64,000 nucleotides of DNA from Pseudarthrobacter chlorophenolicus (GCF_000962805.1 NZ_JZTW01000001.1:558001-622000), one strand, 5' to 3'. Counted from the first letter of the stretch, positions 16,495 to 25,972 are shown. Numbers and translations: made by a program. The notes: generated from the letters alone by a model not told the origin.

Positions 16495-17453
16495 AAGAAA
16501 ACCGTCCACTCAACCTGGGCCGGAGGAGCTTCGGCGGCCTCGCGGCAGGGCTTGGCCTTGCCGTTGCGCTGTCTGCCTGCGGCGGCTCATCCGACCCGCT
16601 GAGCAACGCCCCGTCCAGCAACGCCGGATCCTCCGGCGGTGCCACGTCCCTGACAGTGGGCTCGGCAGACTTCCCCGAGAGCCAGATCATCGCGGAACTG
16701 TACGCCGGGGCGCTGAACGCGGCCGGCGTCACCGCCACCACCAGGCCCAACATTGGATCGCGCGAGGTCTACTTCAAGGCCGTCCAGGACGGTTCTGTTG
16801 ACGTGGTTCCGGACTACACCGGCAACCTGCTGCTGTATGTGGACAAGGCAGCCACGCAGGTCTCCGCCGACGACATCTACAAGGCCCTACCGGACAAGCT
16901 GGCCGACGGCCTCGCCGTAGCCGAGGCCTCCAAAGCTGAGGACAAGGACGCCATGGTGGTCACCAAGGCCACGGCCGAGAAGTACCAGCTCAAATCCATC
17001 GAGGACCTCGCCAAGGTCTGCAGTGAGATTGTGGTCGGTGCGCCGGCAACGTTCGCGGAACGCGCCTACGGACTGCCCGGGCTTAAGAAGAATTACAACT
17101 GCGAGCCCAAGAAGCTGGAACCCTTTAGCGACGGCGGTGGCCCCGTGACCCTCAAGGCCCTCCTCGAGGACCAGGTCCAGGTGGCGGACATCTACACCAC
17201 CACGCCGTCCATCGCGGACAACGACCTGGTGGTGCTGGAGGACCCGAAGAACAACTTCATCGCCCAGCAGGTGGTGCCGCTGTACAACGAAAAGAACATG
17301 ACGGACAAGGCCAAGGAAGCGTTGAACTCGGTTTCCCGCATCCTGACCACCGATGACCTCATCAACCTCAACCGCGCAGTCAGCGGCAGCCAGAAGCAGA
17401 ACGCCAAGGACGCTGCGGCCGCCTGGCTGAAGGACAAGGGCATCGTCAAGTAA
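16491..17453 (+). CDS. opuCC: Osmoprotectant-binding lipoprotein, possible Tat substrate
   Basis: 320 residues. The signal peptide ends in the lipobox LSAC (Cys30). Its n-region contains the twin-arginine string LGRRSFGG, so export by Tat before lipidation is plausible. The mature part begins SLTVGSADFPESQIIAELYA, the typical opening of OpuCC/ProX-like choline and betaine binders, followed by NIGSREVYFKAVQDGSVDVVPDYTGNL in family order. Last gene of the operon, GGAGG upstream inside opuCD. A 19-bp hairpin follows at 17485. Ligand could be betaine, choline or carnitine. Confidence 0.88.
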   Translation: MKENRPLNLGRRSFGGLAAGLGLAVALSACGGSSDPLSNAPSSNAGSSGGATSLTVGSADFPESQIIAELYAGALNAAGVTATTRPNIGSREVYFKAVQDGSVDVVPDYTGNLLLYVDKAATQVSADDIYKALPDKLADGLAVAEASKAEDKDAMVVTKATAEKYQLKSIEDLAKVCSEIVVGAPATFAERAYGLPGLKKNYNCEPKKLEPFSDGGGPVTLKALLEDQVQVADIYTTTPSIADNDLVVLEDPKNNFIAQQVVPLYNEKNMTDKAKEALNSVSRILTTDDLINLNRAVSGSQKQNAKDAAAAWLKDKGIVK

Positions 17454-17484
17454 TTCCCCGCCCCACGGGGCGCGCTTCGCAATG

Positions 17485-17530
17485 ACGACGGCGGCTGCCG
17501 GACTTCCACACGTCCGGCAGCCGCCGTCGT
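17485..17530. terminator. 19-bp perfect hairpin after the osmoprotectant operon
   Basis: Perfect inverted repeat of two 19-base arms (17485-17503 and 17512-17530) with an 8-base loop. There is no T-run after it; such U-less strong hairpins commonly end transcripts in high-GC actinobacteria. Confidence 0.7.
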
Positions 17531-17586
17531 CCGTATGTGGGCGAGGTCTCAGCGGCTGTTCATCCTTCCTGTGGCATATTTGAGGA

Positions 17587-18807
17587 ATGGCAGAATTCAG
17601 GCAGTCCACGAAGCTCAACAACGTCCTTTACGACATCCGTGGACCCATCCTGCAGGCCGCCCAGCAAATGGAGGCGGAGGGCCACCGCATCCTGAAACTG
17701 AACATCGGCAATCCCGCACCGTTCGGTTTCGAAGCCCCCGACGCCATCCTGGTGGACATGATCCGCCACCTGCCGCATGCCCAGGGCTACAGCGATTCCC
17801 GCGGCATCTTCTCAGCACGCACCGCCGTCTCGCAGTACTACCAGACCCGCGGAATCCAGAACATCCACGTGGACGATATCTATCTGGGAAACGGCGTCAG
17901 CGAACTGATCACCATGTCATTGATGGCCCTCCTGGACTCGGGCGACGAAGTCCTCATCCCTACACCGGACTACCCGCTCTGGACAGCATCCGTGGCCCTC
18001 GCCGGCGGCAAGCCAGTGCACTACCTGTGCGACGAGGAATCCGGCTGGCAGCCCGACCTTGAGGACATGGAAGCGAAGATCACGCCCCGCACCAAGGGCA
18101 TCGTGGTGATCAACCCCAACAACCCCACCGGTGCCGTCTACCCGGAAAAGACGCTAAAGAAGATCGTTGCCCTGGCCGAAAAACATGGCCTGGTGCTCTT
18201 CGCCGATGAGATCTACGAAAAGATCCTCTACGAGGACGCCGTCCACGTGAACATGGCCGGGCTGACCGGCGACGACGTCCTCTGCCTGACCTTCAGCGGA
18301 CTGTCCAAGGCCTACCGGGTGTGCGGGTACCGGGCCGGGTGGATGGCAATCTCCGGCCCCAAGAAAGACGCTGCGGACTACCTTGAGGGCATCAGCCTCC
18401 TGGCCAACATGCGCCTGTGCGCCAATGTTCCCGCCCAGCACGCCATCCAGACCGCCCTTGGCGGGTACCAGAGCATCAACGACCTCATCCTGCCCGGCGG
18501 CCGGCTGCTCGAACAGCGCAACAAGGCCTACGAGATGCTCAACGCCATTCCGGGTGTCAGCACCCAGCAGGCCAAGGGAGCCCTGTACCTTTTCCCGCGG
18601 CTTGACCCCGAGGTCTATCACATCCGCGACGACGAGAAGTTTGTCCTGGACCTCCTGCGTGAGCAGAAGATCCTGGTATCCCATGGCCGGGCCTTTAACT
18701 GGGTGCGCCCGGACCACTTCCGGATGGTCACCCTGCCCAACGTCAAGGACATCGAAGAAGCTGTGGGCCGGATGGGGGACTTCCTCAGCAGGTACCAGGG
18801 GAACTAG
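17587..18807 (+). CDS. alaA: PLP-dependent aminotransferase, alanine transaminase AlaA-like
   Basis: 406 residues, class I/II aminotransferase. VVINPNNPTGAVYP, then FADEIYEKILYE and the PLP lysine in FSGLSKAYRVCGYRAGW identify the fold; these strings match actinobacterial AlaA, which interconverts alanine and 2-oxoglutarate with pyruvate and glutamate. CATATT lies 6 bases before the ATG, a weaker version of the leaderless layout; GAGGA is only one base from the ATG. A hairpin (18810-18840) separates it from ppk2. Confidence 0.85.
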   Translation: MAEFRQSTKLNNVLYDIRGPILQAAQQMEAEGHRILKLNIGNPAPFGFEAPDAILVDMIRHLPHAQGYSDSRGIFSARTAVSQYYQTRGIQNIHVDDIYLGNGVSELITMSLMALLDSGDEVLIPTPDYPLWTASVALAGGKPVHYLCDEESGWQPDLEDMEAKITPRTKGIVVINPNNPTGAVYPEKTLKKIVALAEKHGLVLFADEIYEKILYEDAVHVNMAGLTGDDVLCLTFSGLSKAYRVCGYRAGWMAISGPKKDAADYLEGISLLANMRLCANVPAQHAIQTALGGYQSINDLILPGGRLLEQRNKAYEMLNAIPGVSTQQAKGALYLFPRLDPEVYHIRDDEKFVLDLLREQKILVSHGRAFNWVRPDHFRMVTLPNVKDIEEAVGRMGDFLSRYQGN

Positions 18808-18809
18808 CC

Positions 18810-18840
18810 TGTGCTCACGGGCTCAGCGCCCGCGAGCACA
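18810..18840 (+). terminator. Hairpin between alaA and ppk2
   Basis: 13-base arms (TGTGCTCACGGGC / GCCCGCGAGCACA) with one A-C mismatch and a 5-base loop, starting just after the alaA stop. No T-run; may be a terminator or an mRNA-stabilising element. Confidence 0.5.
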
Positions 18841-18856
18841 GCCCGAAAGGAAACCC

Positions 18857-19711
18857 ATGGCCGGCCCCGAGACATTCGATGAGCATCCGTCCGAGACGCT
18901 TCGTGCGGGGAAGGGCTTCGTCCTTGCAGACATCGACCCCGATTCCACCCCCGGCTACGCCGGATCCAAGGAAGACGGCAGGGCGCTGCTGGCCGGGATG
19001 GACAGCACGCTCACGGAACTCCAGGAAAAGCTGTTCGCCGCCTCCCGTTTCGGGAGCCGGAAACGGGTCCTGCTGATCCTCCAGGCCATGGATACTGCAG
19101 GCAAGGGCGGGATCGTCAACCACGTGATGGCGGCCATGGACCCGCAGGGTGTCCAGTTCAAGGCGTTCAAGGCACCTACTGATGAGGAGAAGTCCTACGA
19201 TTTCCTCTGGCGCATCGAGAAGGAAGTGCCGGCAGTGGGCATGGTGGGGGTTTTTGACCGTTCGCACTACGAAGACGTGCTGATCCACCGGGTTCACCGC
19301 TGGGCCAGTCCGGATGAAATCAAACGCCGCTACGTTGCCATCAATGAATTTGAGGCACGGCTGGCGGACTCGGGAACCACCGTAGTGAAAGTGATGCTCC
19401 ACATCAGCGCGGAAGAGCAGAAATCCCGGCTGCTGGCCAGGCTGGACGACCCCTCAAAGCACTGGAAGTACAGCAGGGGAGACCTCGCCGAACGCGCCTT
19501 CTGGGATGACTACATGGCGGCATACCAGGCTGCCATCGACGCGACGAGCACACCGGATGCGCCTTGGCATGTGGTGCCGGCGAACAAGAAGTGGTACGCC
19601 CGGATAGCTGTCCAGCAGCTGTTGCTGGGAGCGATGGCCGGACTGAACCTGGACTGGCCGAAGGCCGAGTTCGACGTCGCTATGGAACGCGAGCTGGTGG
19701 TCCGTTCCTAA
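18857..19711 (+). CDS. ppk2: Polyphosphate kinase 2 family (PPK2 / polyphosphate:nucleotide phosphotransferase)
   Basis: 284 residues from the ATG after GAAAGGA (18845-18851); an upstream in-frame reading runs back through alaA and is rejected. Walker A region LILQAMDTAGKGG (about 73-85) and Walker B region FDRSHYEDVL (133-142), with an RGDLAER-type lid later. The enzyme uses polyphosphate to phosphorylate nucleoside mono- or diphosphates, or the reverse. It is in the single-domain class; the AMP-versus-ADP preference cannot be assigned from sequence alone. Confidence 0.92.
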   Translation: MAGPETFDEHPSETLRAGKGFVLADIDPDSTPGYAGSKEDGRALLAGMDSTLTELQEKLFAASRFGSRKRVLLILQAMDTAGKGGIVNHVMAAMDPQGVQFKAFKAPTDEEKSYDFLWRIEKEVPAVGMVGVFDRSHYEDVLIHRVHRWASPDEIKRRYVAINEFEARLADSGTTVVKVMLHISAEEQKSRLLARLDDPSKHWKYSRGDLAERAFWDDYMAAYQAAIDATSTPDAPWHVVPANKKWYARIAVQQLLLGAMAGLNLDWPKAEFDVAMERELVVRS

Positions 19712-19739
19712 GGCTCCTGTTTCCGGGAACCTTGGGAGC

Positions 19740-19958
19740 CTAGAGCGGCTGGTCCCGAGCTGCGGCCAGCCGTTTGCGGGCGCCTTCCAGCCATTCCTCG
19801 CAGCGCGCCGCCAGGGCCTCGCCGCGTTCCCAGAGGGCCAGGGATTCCTCGAGGCTGGCGCCGCCTGCCTCAAGGCGGCCTACGACGGCGATGAGCTGTT
19901 CGCGGGCTTCCTCGTAGCTCAGTGCGGCGGTGCCGTTGTCCGGCGTCTGCTCGGTCAT
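19740..19958 (-). CDS. xseB: Exodeoxyribonuclease VII small subunit
   Basis: 72 residues, the usual size. [20 protein letters not shown] and [20 protein letters not shown] are family hallmarks; the protein is a small helical partner that coats the XseA coiled coil. ATGA overlap with the end of xseA gives coupled synthesis. Confidence 0.95.
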   Translation of the reverse strand: MTEQTPDNGTAALSYEEAREQLIAVVGRLEAGGASLEESLALWERGEALAARCEEWLEGARKRLAAARDQPL

Positions 19959-21301
19959 GCTGTTTCTCCCGTTTCCGGATAGTGCTTTTCAGGTGTTTCT
20001 GGATTTTCGCCAGGGCTGCCGGTCCCCGTGGACGTGGCGCCAAAACGGCCTTCGGCGACGCGGATGGCCAGGGGCTGCCCCGCGGGGGCGTCGGCCGGGT
20101 GCCGCACCACAGCGTGGCCGGAGCCTGATGACGCTGCGTGCGGCCCTGCGAGCTCGACCACCGCGTAACCGCGGTCCAGCGTCTTCTGCGGAGACAGGGC
20201 GCGAACTTGGGTCCTGAGGTGCTCCAGCCGGTCACCGGCACGGACCACCGTGGAGTTCACGGCCGTTGATGACCGCCGGAGCAGCCGTTCGATCTCCTCG
20301 CCGCGGACAGTGACCAGTCCTTCCGGCGACGCAAGGACAGGGCGGGAATGGAGGGCGGCCAGCCTGTCGGATTCCCGGTCCACCAGCCGTTCGATGCAGC
20401 GGCGCAACTGTTCCCGGGCCTGCCGGACACCGGCCAGCTCTTCGGAGACCTCCGGAACGATCCGCTTCGCGGCGTCCGTGGGAGTGGACGCGCGAAGGTC
20501 GGCGACGTCGTCCAGCAGCGGCCGGTCGGCTTCATGCCCGATGGCGCTGACGACCGGCGTGGTTGCCGCCGCCACCGCCCGGACCAGCTCTTCGCTGTTG
20601 AACGGCAGCAGATCCTCCAGCGCCCCGCCGCCCCGGGCGATGACGATCACGTCGACTTCGGGGAGGCCATCCAGCTCCCGGAGGGCCCGCACCACCTGCG
20701 ACACGGCGCTGTTGCCCTGGACCGCAACTTCGCGGATCTCGAACTCGACAGCGGGCCAGCGCAGTGCGGCGTTGCGCACGACGTCCTTCTTGGCGTCCGA
20801 GTCCCGGCCGGTAATGAGGCCGATGCGGTGCGGCAGCAGAGGGAGGGGCTTCTTCCTCGAATCAGCGAACAGGCCCTCCGCTGCGAGGGCCTGCCGGAGC
20901 CGTTCAATGCGGGCGAGGAGGTCCCCCAGGCCGACAGGACGGATATCCCGGACCTGCATGTTGAGCCGGCCGGTCTTCAACCAAAATTCGGGTTTGAGCA
21001 GGGCAACAACCCGTGATCCGCGCTCAAGTGGAAGATTCTTGCGTTCCAGGACCTTGGTCCACACAGACGCAGGCAGCGACACCTCAGCATCGACGTCCCG
21101 CAGGGTCAGGTAGGCGTTGCCGCCCCGGCGGTTCATCTCGATAACCTGGCCCTCCACCCAGGCAGACGGAGTGCGGTCGATGTGGACTTTCAGCTTCTGC
21201 GAAAGCAACTGCAGGGGCCACGGGTTGTCCGGCGTGGTTTCAGCGGCCGTGGCCGGCAGGGTGGTGGGTCCGGTGTCCGGCAGGGGTGACTGCTCAGACA
21301 T
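19955..21301 (-). CDS. xseA: Exodeoxyribonuclease VII large subunit
   Basis: 448 residues. An N-terminal OB-fold ([19 protein letters not shown] near residues 48-66) is followed by the catalytic domain with [18 protein letters not shown], the acidic/Gly motif [16 protein letters not shown], and [20 protein letters not shown]. The C-terminal coiled coil ends in LDRGYAVV. It degrades single-stranded DNA from both ends in repair. AGGGG precedes the ATG. Its upstream region carries 15-bp direct repeats (21369-21445). Confidence 0.96.
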   Translation of the reverse strand: MSEQSPLPDTGPTTLPATAAETTPDNPWPLQLLSQKLKVHIDRTPSAWVEGQVIEMNRRGGNAYLTLRDVDAEVSLPASVWTKVLERKNLPLERGSRVVALLKPEFWLKTGRLNMQVRDIRPVGLGDLLARIERLRQALAAEGLFADSRKKPLPLLPHRIGLITGRDSDAKKDVVRNAALRWPAVEFEIREVAVQGNSAVSQVVRALRELDGLPEVDVIVIARGGGALEDLLPFNSEELVRAVAAATTPVVSAIGHEADRPLLDDVADLRASTPTDAAKRIVPEVSEELAGVRQAREQLRRCIERLVDRESDRLAALHSRPVLASPEGLVTVRGEEIERLLRRSSTAVNSTVVRAGDRLEHLRTQVRALSPQKTLDRGYAVVELAGPHAASSGSGHAVVRHPADAPAGQPLAIRVAEGRFGATSTGTGSPGENPETPEKHYPETGETA

Positions 21302-21368
21302 GCGGGTGCCCCTGCGGGACTGGAACTGCGGGCATGGGGTCCTTTGGTGGCTGCGACAATCTGGCTGT

Positions 21369-21445
21369 CAGAAAATGCTGTGTCAGAAAAAATGCTGCGT
21401 CTGGAAAAGCTGTATCTGAAAAAGCTGTATCTGATAAAGCTGTGG
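21369..21445. repeat. Five imperfect tandem repeats of about 15 bp
   Basis: Consecutive units at 21369, 21384 (17 bp), 21401, 21416 and 21431 share the pattern cagaaaa(t/g)ctgtgt / ctgaaaaagctgtat. The block is much richer in A/T than its surroundings and lies between the divergent xseA and 21554 genes. Weak peptide repeats appear in either frame, but no ribosome-binding site accompanies them, so the repeats look regulatory or neutral rather than coding. Confidence 0.75.
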
Positions 21446-21553
21446 TACCGGTCCTTCAACCTTATCCATAAGCAATAGCACGCGGGGCTGACAGAGCCCG
21501 GTCAGGTTACTTGCCTAGGATGGGGGTACCGCCATCAACCTGAAGGACCTGCT

Positions 21554-22405
21554 GTGCGCACTTTTGTTTCCGCCCTGGCTGCCGTGCTGGGCGTCCTGCT
21601 GGCCGCTGTGGCGGTTCCTGCCATTTGGCTGGACCGCAACATCGTCGGCGAAGACGGTTTCGTGAGCCTCGCGGCGCCCATGGGGCAGGACTCCGAATTC
21701 CGGCAGCAGCTGGCGACGGCCGCCGTCGGGACCATTGACACCAGCGCCGTTCCCGGGTTCCTGGAGGGCCTCGTGCAGCCGGTCCTGGAGAACGCAGCAA
21801 CAACCCTGACAGGGCTTCCCGGTTATCCCGCGGCGTGGGACGAGACGCTGCGCAAGAGCCACCGCCTGAGCTTCGACGCCGCGGCCGGTGATGCCGGCGC
21901 CGCTGGGCAGGCTTCATCCCTGACGCTTGACGTCGCGCCGCTGGTGGCCCTTGGCGTGGAGGAGATTTCCAGGACCAGCGGGGTTCCCCTCGATGCGCCG
22001 CAGGAGACGCTGATCAACGTCGGCCAGCCGGAACACCGGGAGTGGGTGGAACGCCTCGCCACCTATGCGCCCATGGGGTACCTGCTGGCCATCGGATCAG
22101 GTGTCGCGTTCCTCCTCGCCCTGGTGGCGGCCCGCCGCCGCTGGACAGTGGTGGCTGCCGCCGGCATCGGCGCCCTCCTGATGGCCGGTGCCTGGAAGCT
22201 GGCCACGGACGCCGGAACGGCCGGAGCCCTCGCAACAGACACGGGCAACGACGTGGCAAATCTTTTCCGCGACGGGTTCGTTCCCGCTGCCGCAGCCAAC
22301 TTCGGAGCCTGGACCCTGGGCACCGCCGCGGCCGGTGGGGTGCTGCTGGTGCTGGCCCTCGTTGGCGGAGCCGCGTCGCGGAGGCGGCCCCGGGCAACCC
22401 GGTAG
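21554..22405 (+). CDS. Unknown actinobacterial membrane protein
   Basis: 283 residues from GTG; GAAGGA is 6-7 bases upstream and a TAGGAT -10 at 21516-21521 gives a short leader. It has an N-terminal membrane helix (residues 4-24), an extracytoplasmic region of about 145 residues without cysteines, then three helices (about 174-195, 198-215, 250-272). A short basic C-terminus follows. The topology suggests an exported domain anchored at both ends. I do not recognise the family. Its TAG stop forms the first half of the likely -10 box of ispH, so the two are tightly packed. Confidence 0.8.
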   Translation: MRTFVSALAAVLGVLLAAVAVPAIWLDRNIVGEDGFVSLAAPMGQDSEFRQQLATAAVGTIDTSAVPGFLEGLVQPVLENAATTLTGLPGYPAAWDETLRKSHRLSFDAAAGDAGAAGQASSLTLDVAPLVALGVEEISRTSGVPLDAPQETLINVGQPEHREWVERLATYAPMGYLLAIGSGVAFLLALVAARRRWTVVAAAGIGALLMAGAWKLATDAGTAGALATDTGNDVANLFRDGFVPAAAANFGAWTLGTAAAGGVLLVLALVGGAASRRRPRATR

Positions 22406-22414
22406 CATGGAGGG

Positions 22415-23494
22415 ATGACCTCCACAGCTGTTTCCCTCTCGATGCCAACCGTCCCGCGTAGGCGCCGCTCGCCCGAGGAAGTAGCAGCTGCAGCGCCGGT
22501 CACCGGGGCTAAGAAGGTACTGCTCGCCGCCCCGCGCGGCTACTGTGCGGGAGTTGACCGTGCCGTGATTGCCGTCGAAAAGGCACTGGAACACTACGGT
22601 CCTCCGGTCTATGTCCGCAAGCAGATCGTGCACAACGTCCATGTGGTCAGCTCCCTCGAAGAAAAGGGTGCTGTCTTCGTTGACGAGACTGACGAGGTTC
22701 CCGAAGGCGCGCTGGTCATCTTCTCCGCTCACGGAGTTTCACCCGCCGTCGTCGAGTCTGCGGGCCAGCGCGGACTGCGCACCATCGACGCCACCTGCCC
22801 CCTGGTGACGAAGGTGCACAAGGAAGCCGTACGGTTCGCGAAGGACGATTTCGACATCCTCCTGATCGGCCACGACGGCCACGAGGAAGTGGAAGGGACC
22901 GCGGGCGAAGCTCCCGAGCACATCCAGATCATCAACGGCCCCCACGAGGTGGACAAGGTCACCGTGCGTGACCCTGAAAAGGTCATCTGGCTCTCACAGA
23001 CCACCCTCAGCGTTGACGAGACCATGGAAACGGTCCGCCTGCTGAAGGCGCGGTTCCCTACACTCCAGGACCCGCCCAGCGACGACATCTGCTACGCCAC
23101 CACCAACCGGCAGGTGGCCATCAAGAAGATCTCGCCCCAGGCAGACCTGGTGATCGTGGTGGGATCCGCAAACTCTTCAAACTCCGTCCGGCTGGTGGAA
23201 GTGGCCCTGGAATACGGCGCCAAGGCGTCCTACCGCGTGGACTTCGCCAACCAGGTGGACGAAGCGTGGTTTGAAGGCGTGGCAACCGTCGGCGTGACCT
23301 CGGGCGCCTCTGTTCCCGAGGTGCTGGTCCAGGACGTTCTCCGGCTGCTCGCTGAGTACGGCTACGGAAGCGTGGAAGAAGTGGTCACCGCAGAGGAAGA
23401 CCTCCTCTTTTCGCTGCCCAAGGAACTCCGTGCCACCCTGAAGCAGGCCGGCGACGTCAGCCGCGCCCTCGGCGGACGCCGGCCGCGCGACTGA
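22415..23494 (+). CDS. ispH: 4-hydroxy-3-methylbut-2-enyl diphosphate reductase
   Basis: 359 residues. The three cluster cysteines are in [23 protein letters not shown] and ICYATTNRQ; the catalytic [13 protein letters not shown] loop is present. It is the last MEP-pathway enzyme, making IPP and DMAPP with a [4Fe-4S] cluster. The N-terminus has a disordered extension of about 30 residues before [18 protein letters not shown] (22403-22408) lies 6 bases before the ATG and its TAG is the stop of the previous gene; GGAGGG directly abuts the ATG, too close for a normal ribosome-binding site. Confidence 0.97.
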   Translation: MTSTAVSLSMPTVPRRRRSPEEVAAAAPVTGAKKVLLAAPRGYCAGVDRAVIAVEKALEHYGPPVYVRKQIVHNVHVVSSLEEKGAVFVDETDEVPEGALVIFSAHGVSPAVVESAGQRGLRTIDATCPLVTKVHKEAVRFAKDDFDILLIGHDGHEEVEGTAGEAPEHIQIINGPHEVDKVTVRDPEKVIWLSQTTLSVDETMETVRLLKARFPTLQDPPSDDICYATTNRQVAIKKISPQADLVIVVGSANSSNSVRLVEVALEYGAKASYRVDFANQVDEAWFEGVATVGVTSGASVPEVLVQDVLRLLAEYGYGSVEEVVTAEEDLLFSLPKELRATLKQAGDVSRALGGRRPRD

Positions 23495-23504
23495 CGTCCG
23501 CGCC

Positions 23505-24746
23505 CTACGCGGCGGCCCCGTCCTGCTGAAGTTCGGGGGCTGCAAGGGCGCGGGGAGTGACCTCGACGGGCGCCGGCGAGGCCAGGCCCGCTTCGTCCAG
23601 GGTGTTCAGCTTGCGGGCCGTAGGAAGCACGCGGGCCTCCAGCGTCCCCACCAGGGAGTTGTAGCGGTCCACGGACGTCTTCAGCGATGACCCCAGCTTG
23701 GTGACGTTTTCTCCCAGGGTTCCCATCCGGTCATAGAGCTGCCGGGCGAGATCAAACAGCTCCCGGGCATTGTCCGTCAGCACGTCCTGCCGCCACGTGA
23801 ACGCTACCGACTTCAGCACGGCCAGCAGGGTCCCCGGCGACGCCAGGACAACGTTCTTGGACAGTGCGTGGTCCAGAAGCCCCTCGTCGGCTTCCAGGGC
23901 AGCCGCAAGGATCGATTCTGCAGGGATGAAACAGACCACCAGCTCGGGGGAGTTCCCCGGAATGTCCCAGTACCTCTTGTTGCCCAGCGCATCCACGTGG
24001 GCCCGCAAGGCTTTTGCGTGGGCAGCCAGGAGCGCCTGCTGCGAACGGCGTTCGGAGCCGGACAAGGCCGCCGGCCGGGCGTCGGAGTGCTGCGCGGAGT
24101 GAACCGCGGACGATCCCATTGCTTGCGCCTCAAGGTAGGCGGACAGCGGCACCTTGGCGTCCACCACCAGGATCTTCTCGCCCGGGAGTTGAACCACGAG
24201 GTCGGGACGGACTGTGGTGTCGCTGCCTGCGCTGTGGACCTGCTCCACGAAATCAACATGGCGCAGCATGCCGGCAGCCTCGACCACCCGCCGCAGCTGG
24301 ACTTCACCCCACTGGCCCCTGGCGCTGTTGGACCGCAGGGCTGATTCAAGGGCGTGCGTAGACCTCATCAGCTGCTCATCGGAGAGGCGTGCCTCCTGGA
24401 GCTGCTGGGCGAGCTGGCCGTACTGTTCCACACGGTCGCGTTCCAGCAGCGCCACCTGCTGCTGGACTGCCGTGAGCTTCTCCGCCACTGGGGCAAGGGC
24501 GCGCAGTACGCTGCCGTCCTGCGACCTGGCCTCACCCAGCTCCCGGTTTTGTGCCGCCAAAAGCCGGCGTTCGGCGTCGGCCGCGGCAAACTGCGCACTG
24601 ACCTCCGACAGCCGGGCGGACACGGCGTCGAAGTCAGCCTCAACGCCGTGGGTGTTCTTCCGCAGCACAAAGTAGGTGGCGGCCGCACCGGCCAGGGCGC
24701 CTACCAGCAGCATCAAAAGGGCAAGAATCAAGGCAAATCCATCCAT
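23505..24746 (-). CDS. rmuC: DNA recombination protein RmuC
   Basis: 413 residues from the ATG giving MDGFALIL; the longer frame upstream lacks support and overlaps the ychF promoter. An N-terminal membrane helix (about 3-25), a long coiled coil (about 30-130), then the RmuC nuclease-like domain with GQWGEVQLRRVVEAAGM, KILVVDAKVPLSAYLEA and VCFIPAESILAAALEAD. RmuC limits inversions between short repeats in E. coli. GACAGT lies 6 bases upstream, a weak leaderless-type hexamer. Convergent with ispH, 10 bases apart. Confidence 0.93.
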   Translation of the reverse strand: MDGFALILALLMLLVGALAGAAATYFVLRKNTHGVEADFDAVSARLSEVSAQFAAADAERRLLAAQNRELGEARSQDGSVLRALAPVAEKLTAVQQQVALLERDRVEQYGQLAQQLQEARLSDEQLMRSTHALESALRSNSARGQWGEVQLRRVVEAAGMLRHVDFVEQVHSAGSDTTVRPDLVVQLPGEKILVVDAKVPLSAYLEAQAMGSSAVHSAQHSDARPAALSGSERRSQQALLAAHAKALRAHVDALGNKRYWDIPGNSPELVVCFIPAESILAAALEADEGLLDHALSKNVVLASPGTLLAVLKSVAFTWRQDVLTDNARELFDLARQLYDRMGTLGENVTKLGSSLKTSVDRYNSLVGTLEARVLPTARKLNTLDEAGLASPAPVEVTPRALAAPELQQDGAAA

Positions 24747-24836
24747 GACTTCACTGTCGCACGGGGCACTGACAATCCACGCGAGTGACATCCGCCGGTA
24801 CGGGCGCACGGGCCGCTGCGGGTAGAATCAGTGCTC

Positions 24837-25922
24837 GTGGCTCTTACTATTGGCATCGTCGGACTGCCCAACGTCGGCAAATCAACCCTCTTCAACGCGC
24901 TGACCCGCAACCAGGTCCTGGCGGCGAACTACCCGTTCGCCACCATTGAACCGAACGTCGGCGTCGTGAACCTGCCGGACCCGCGGCTCGCGAAGCTGGC
25001 CGAGATCTTCGGTTCCCAGCGACTGCTGCCCGCTCCGGTGTCCTTCGTGGACATCGCCGGGATTGTGAAGGGCGCATCGGAGGGCGAAGGCCTCGGCAAC
25101 AAGTTCCTTGCCAACATCCGCGAGGCCCAGGCCATCGCGCAGGTTATCCGCGTGTTCGATGATCCCGATGTCATCCACGTCGACGGCAAGGTCGACCCCC
25201 GCTCGGACATGGAGATCATCAACACCGAGCTGATCCTGGCGGACCTCCAGACCATTGAGAACGCCATTCCCCGAATTGAAAAAGAAGTCAAGATCAAGAA
25301 GCGCGAAGCCGCTGAGCTCGCTGCCATCAAGGCGGCGCAGGCGGTGCTGGAGCGCGGCGACACCATTACTTCCTCGATCAAGAGCGACAAGCTTGAGATG
25401 GAGCACCTCAAGGAGCTCGGCCTCCTGACCGCCAAACCGGTGATCTACGTCTTCAACGCGGATGAGGGAATCCTGGGCAGCCCGGAGAAGCAGGACGAAC
25501 TGCGCGCCATGGTTGCCCCGGCGGACGCCGTCTTCCTCGATGCCAAGCTCGAAGCCGACCTCGTTGAACTTGACGAGGAGGAGGCCCGCGAAATGCTGGA
25601 GATGAACGGCCAGGAGGAATCCGGACTCGACCAGCTGGCCCGCGTCGGGTTCCACACGCTGGGGCTGCAGACCTACCTGACCGCCGGCCCCAAAGAGACC
25701 CGCGCCTGGACCATCCATCAGGGCGACACAGCACCCCAGGCCGCCGGCGTCATCCACTCGGACTTCCAGCGCGGCTTCATCAAGGCTGAGGTGGTCTCCT
25801 TCGACGACCTCATTGAGGCGGGTTCCATGGCAGAGGCGAAGGCCCGCGGCAAGGTCCGCATCGAAGGCAAGGAATACGTCATGGCCGACGGCGACGTGGT
25901 GGAGTTCCGCTTCAACGTCTAG
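24837..25922 (+). CDS. ychF: Redox-regulated ribosome-associated ATPase YchF
   Basis: 361 residues from the GTG giving the family start [17 protein letters not shown]; an in-frame GTG two codons earlier is possible. P-loop GLPNVGKST, switch [18 protein letters not shown], and an NADE motif in place of NKxD, which gives YchF its ATP rather than GTP preference. The C-terminal TGS-like domain has [16 protein letters not shown] and [20 protein letters not shown] (24823-24828) lies 8 bases upstream. A hairpin terminator follows at 25941. Confidence 0.97.
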   Translation: MALTIGIVGLPNVGKSTLFNALTRNQVLAANYPFATIEPNVGVVNLPDPRLAKLAEIFGSQRLLPAPVSFVDIAGIVKGASEGEGLGNKFLANIREAQAIAQVIRVFDDPDVIHVDGKVDPRSDMEIINTELILADLQTIENAIPRIEKEVKIKKREAAELAAIKAAQAVLERGDTITSSIKSDKLEMEHLKELGLLTAKPVIYVFNADEGILGSPEKQDELRAMVAPADAVFLDAKLEADLVELDEEEAREMLEMNGQEESGLDQLARVGFHTLGLQTYLTAGPKETRAWTIHQGDTAPQAAGVIHSDFQRGFIKAEVVSFDDLIEAGSMAEAKARGKVRIEGKEYVMADGDVVEFRFNV

Positions 25923-25940
25923 GCCAGACGATTTCGGGAC

Positions 25941-25972
25941 GGGCCCACCTGCTTCCGCAGATGGGCCCTTTC
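25941..25972 (+). terminator. Terminator after ychF
   Basis: 12-base arms (GGGCCCACCTGC / GCAGATGGGCCC) with one mismatch and a 4-base loop, followed by TTTCC. Confidence 0.65.

Noticed and set aside
21369..21445. Possible CRISPR-like array
   Set aside because: Units are contiguous 15-bp tandem repeats without spacers and there are no cas genes nearby.
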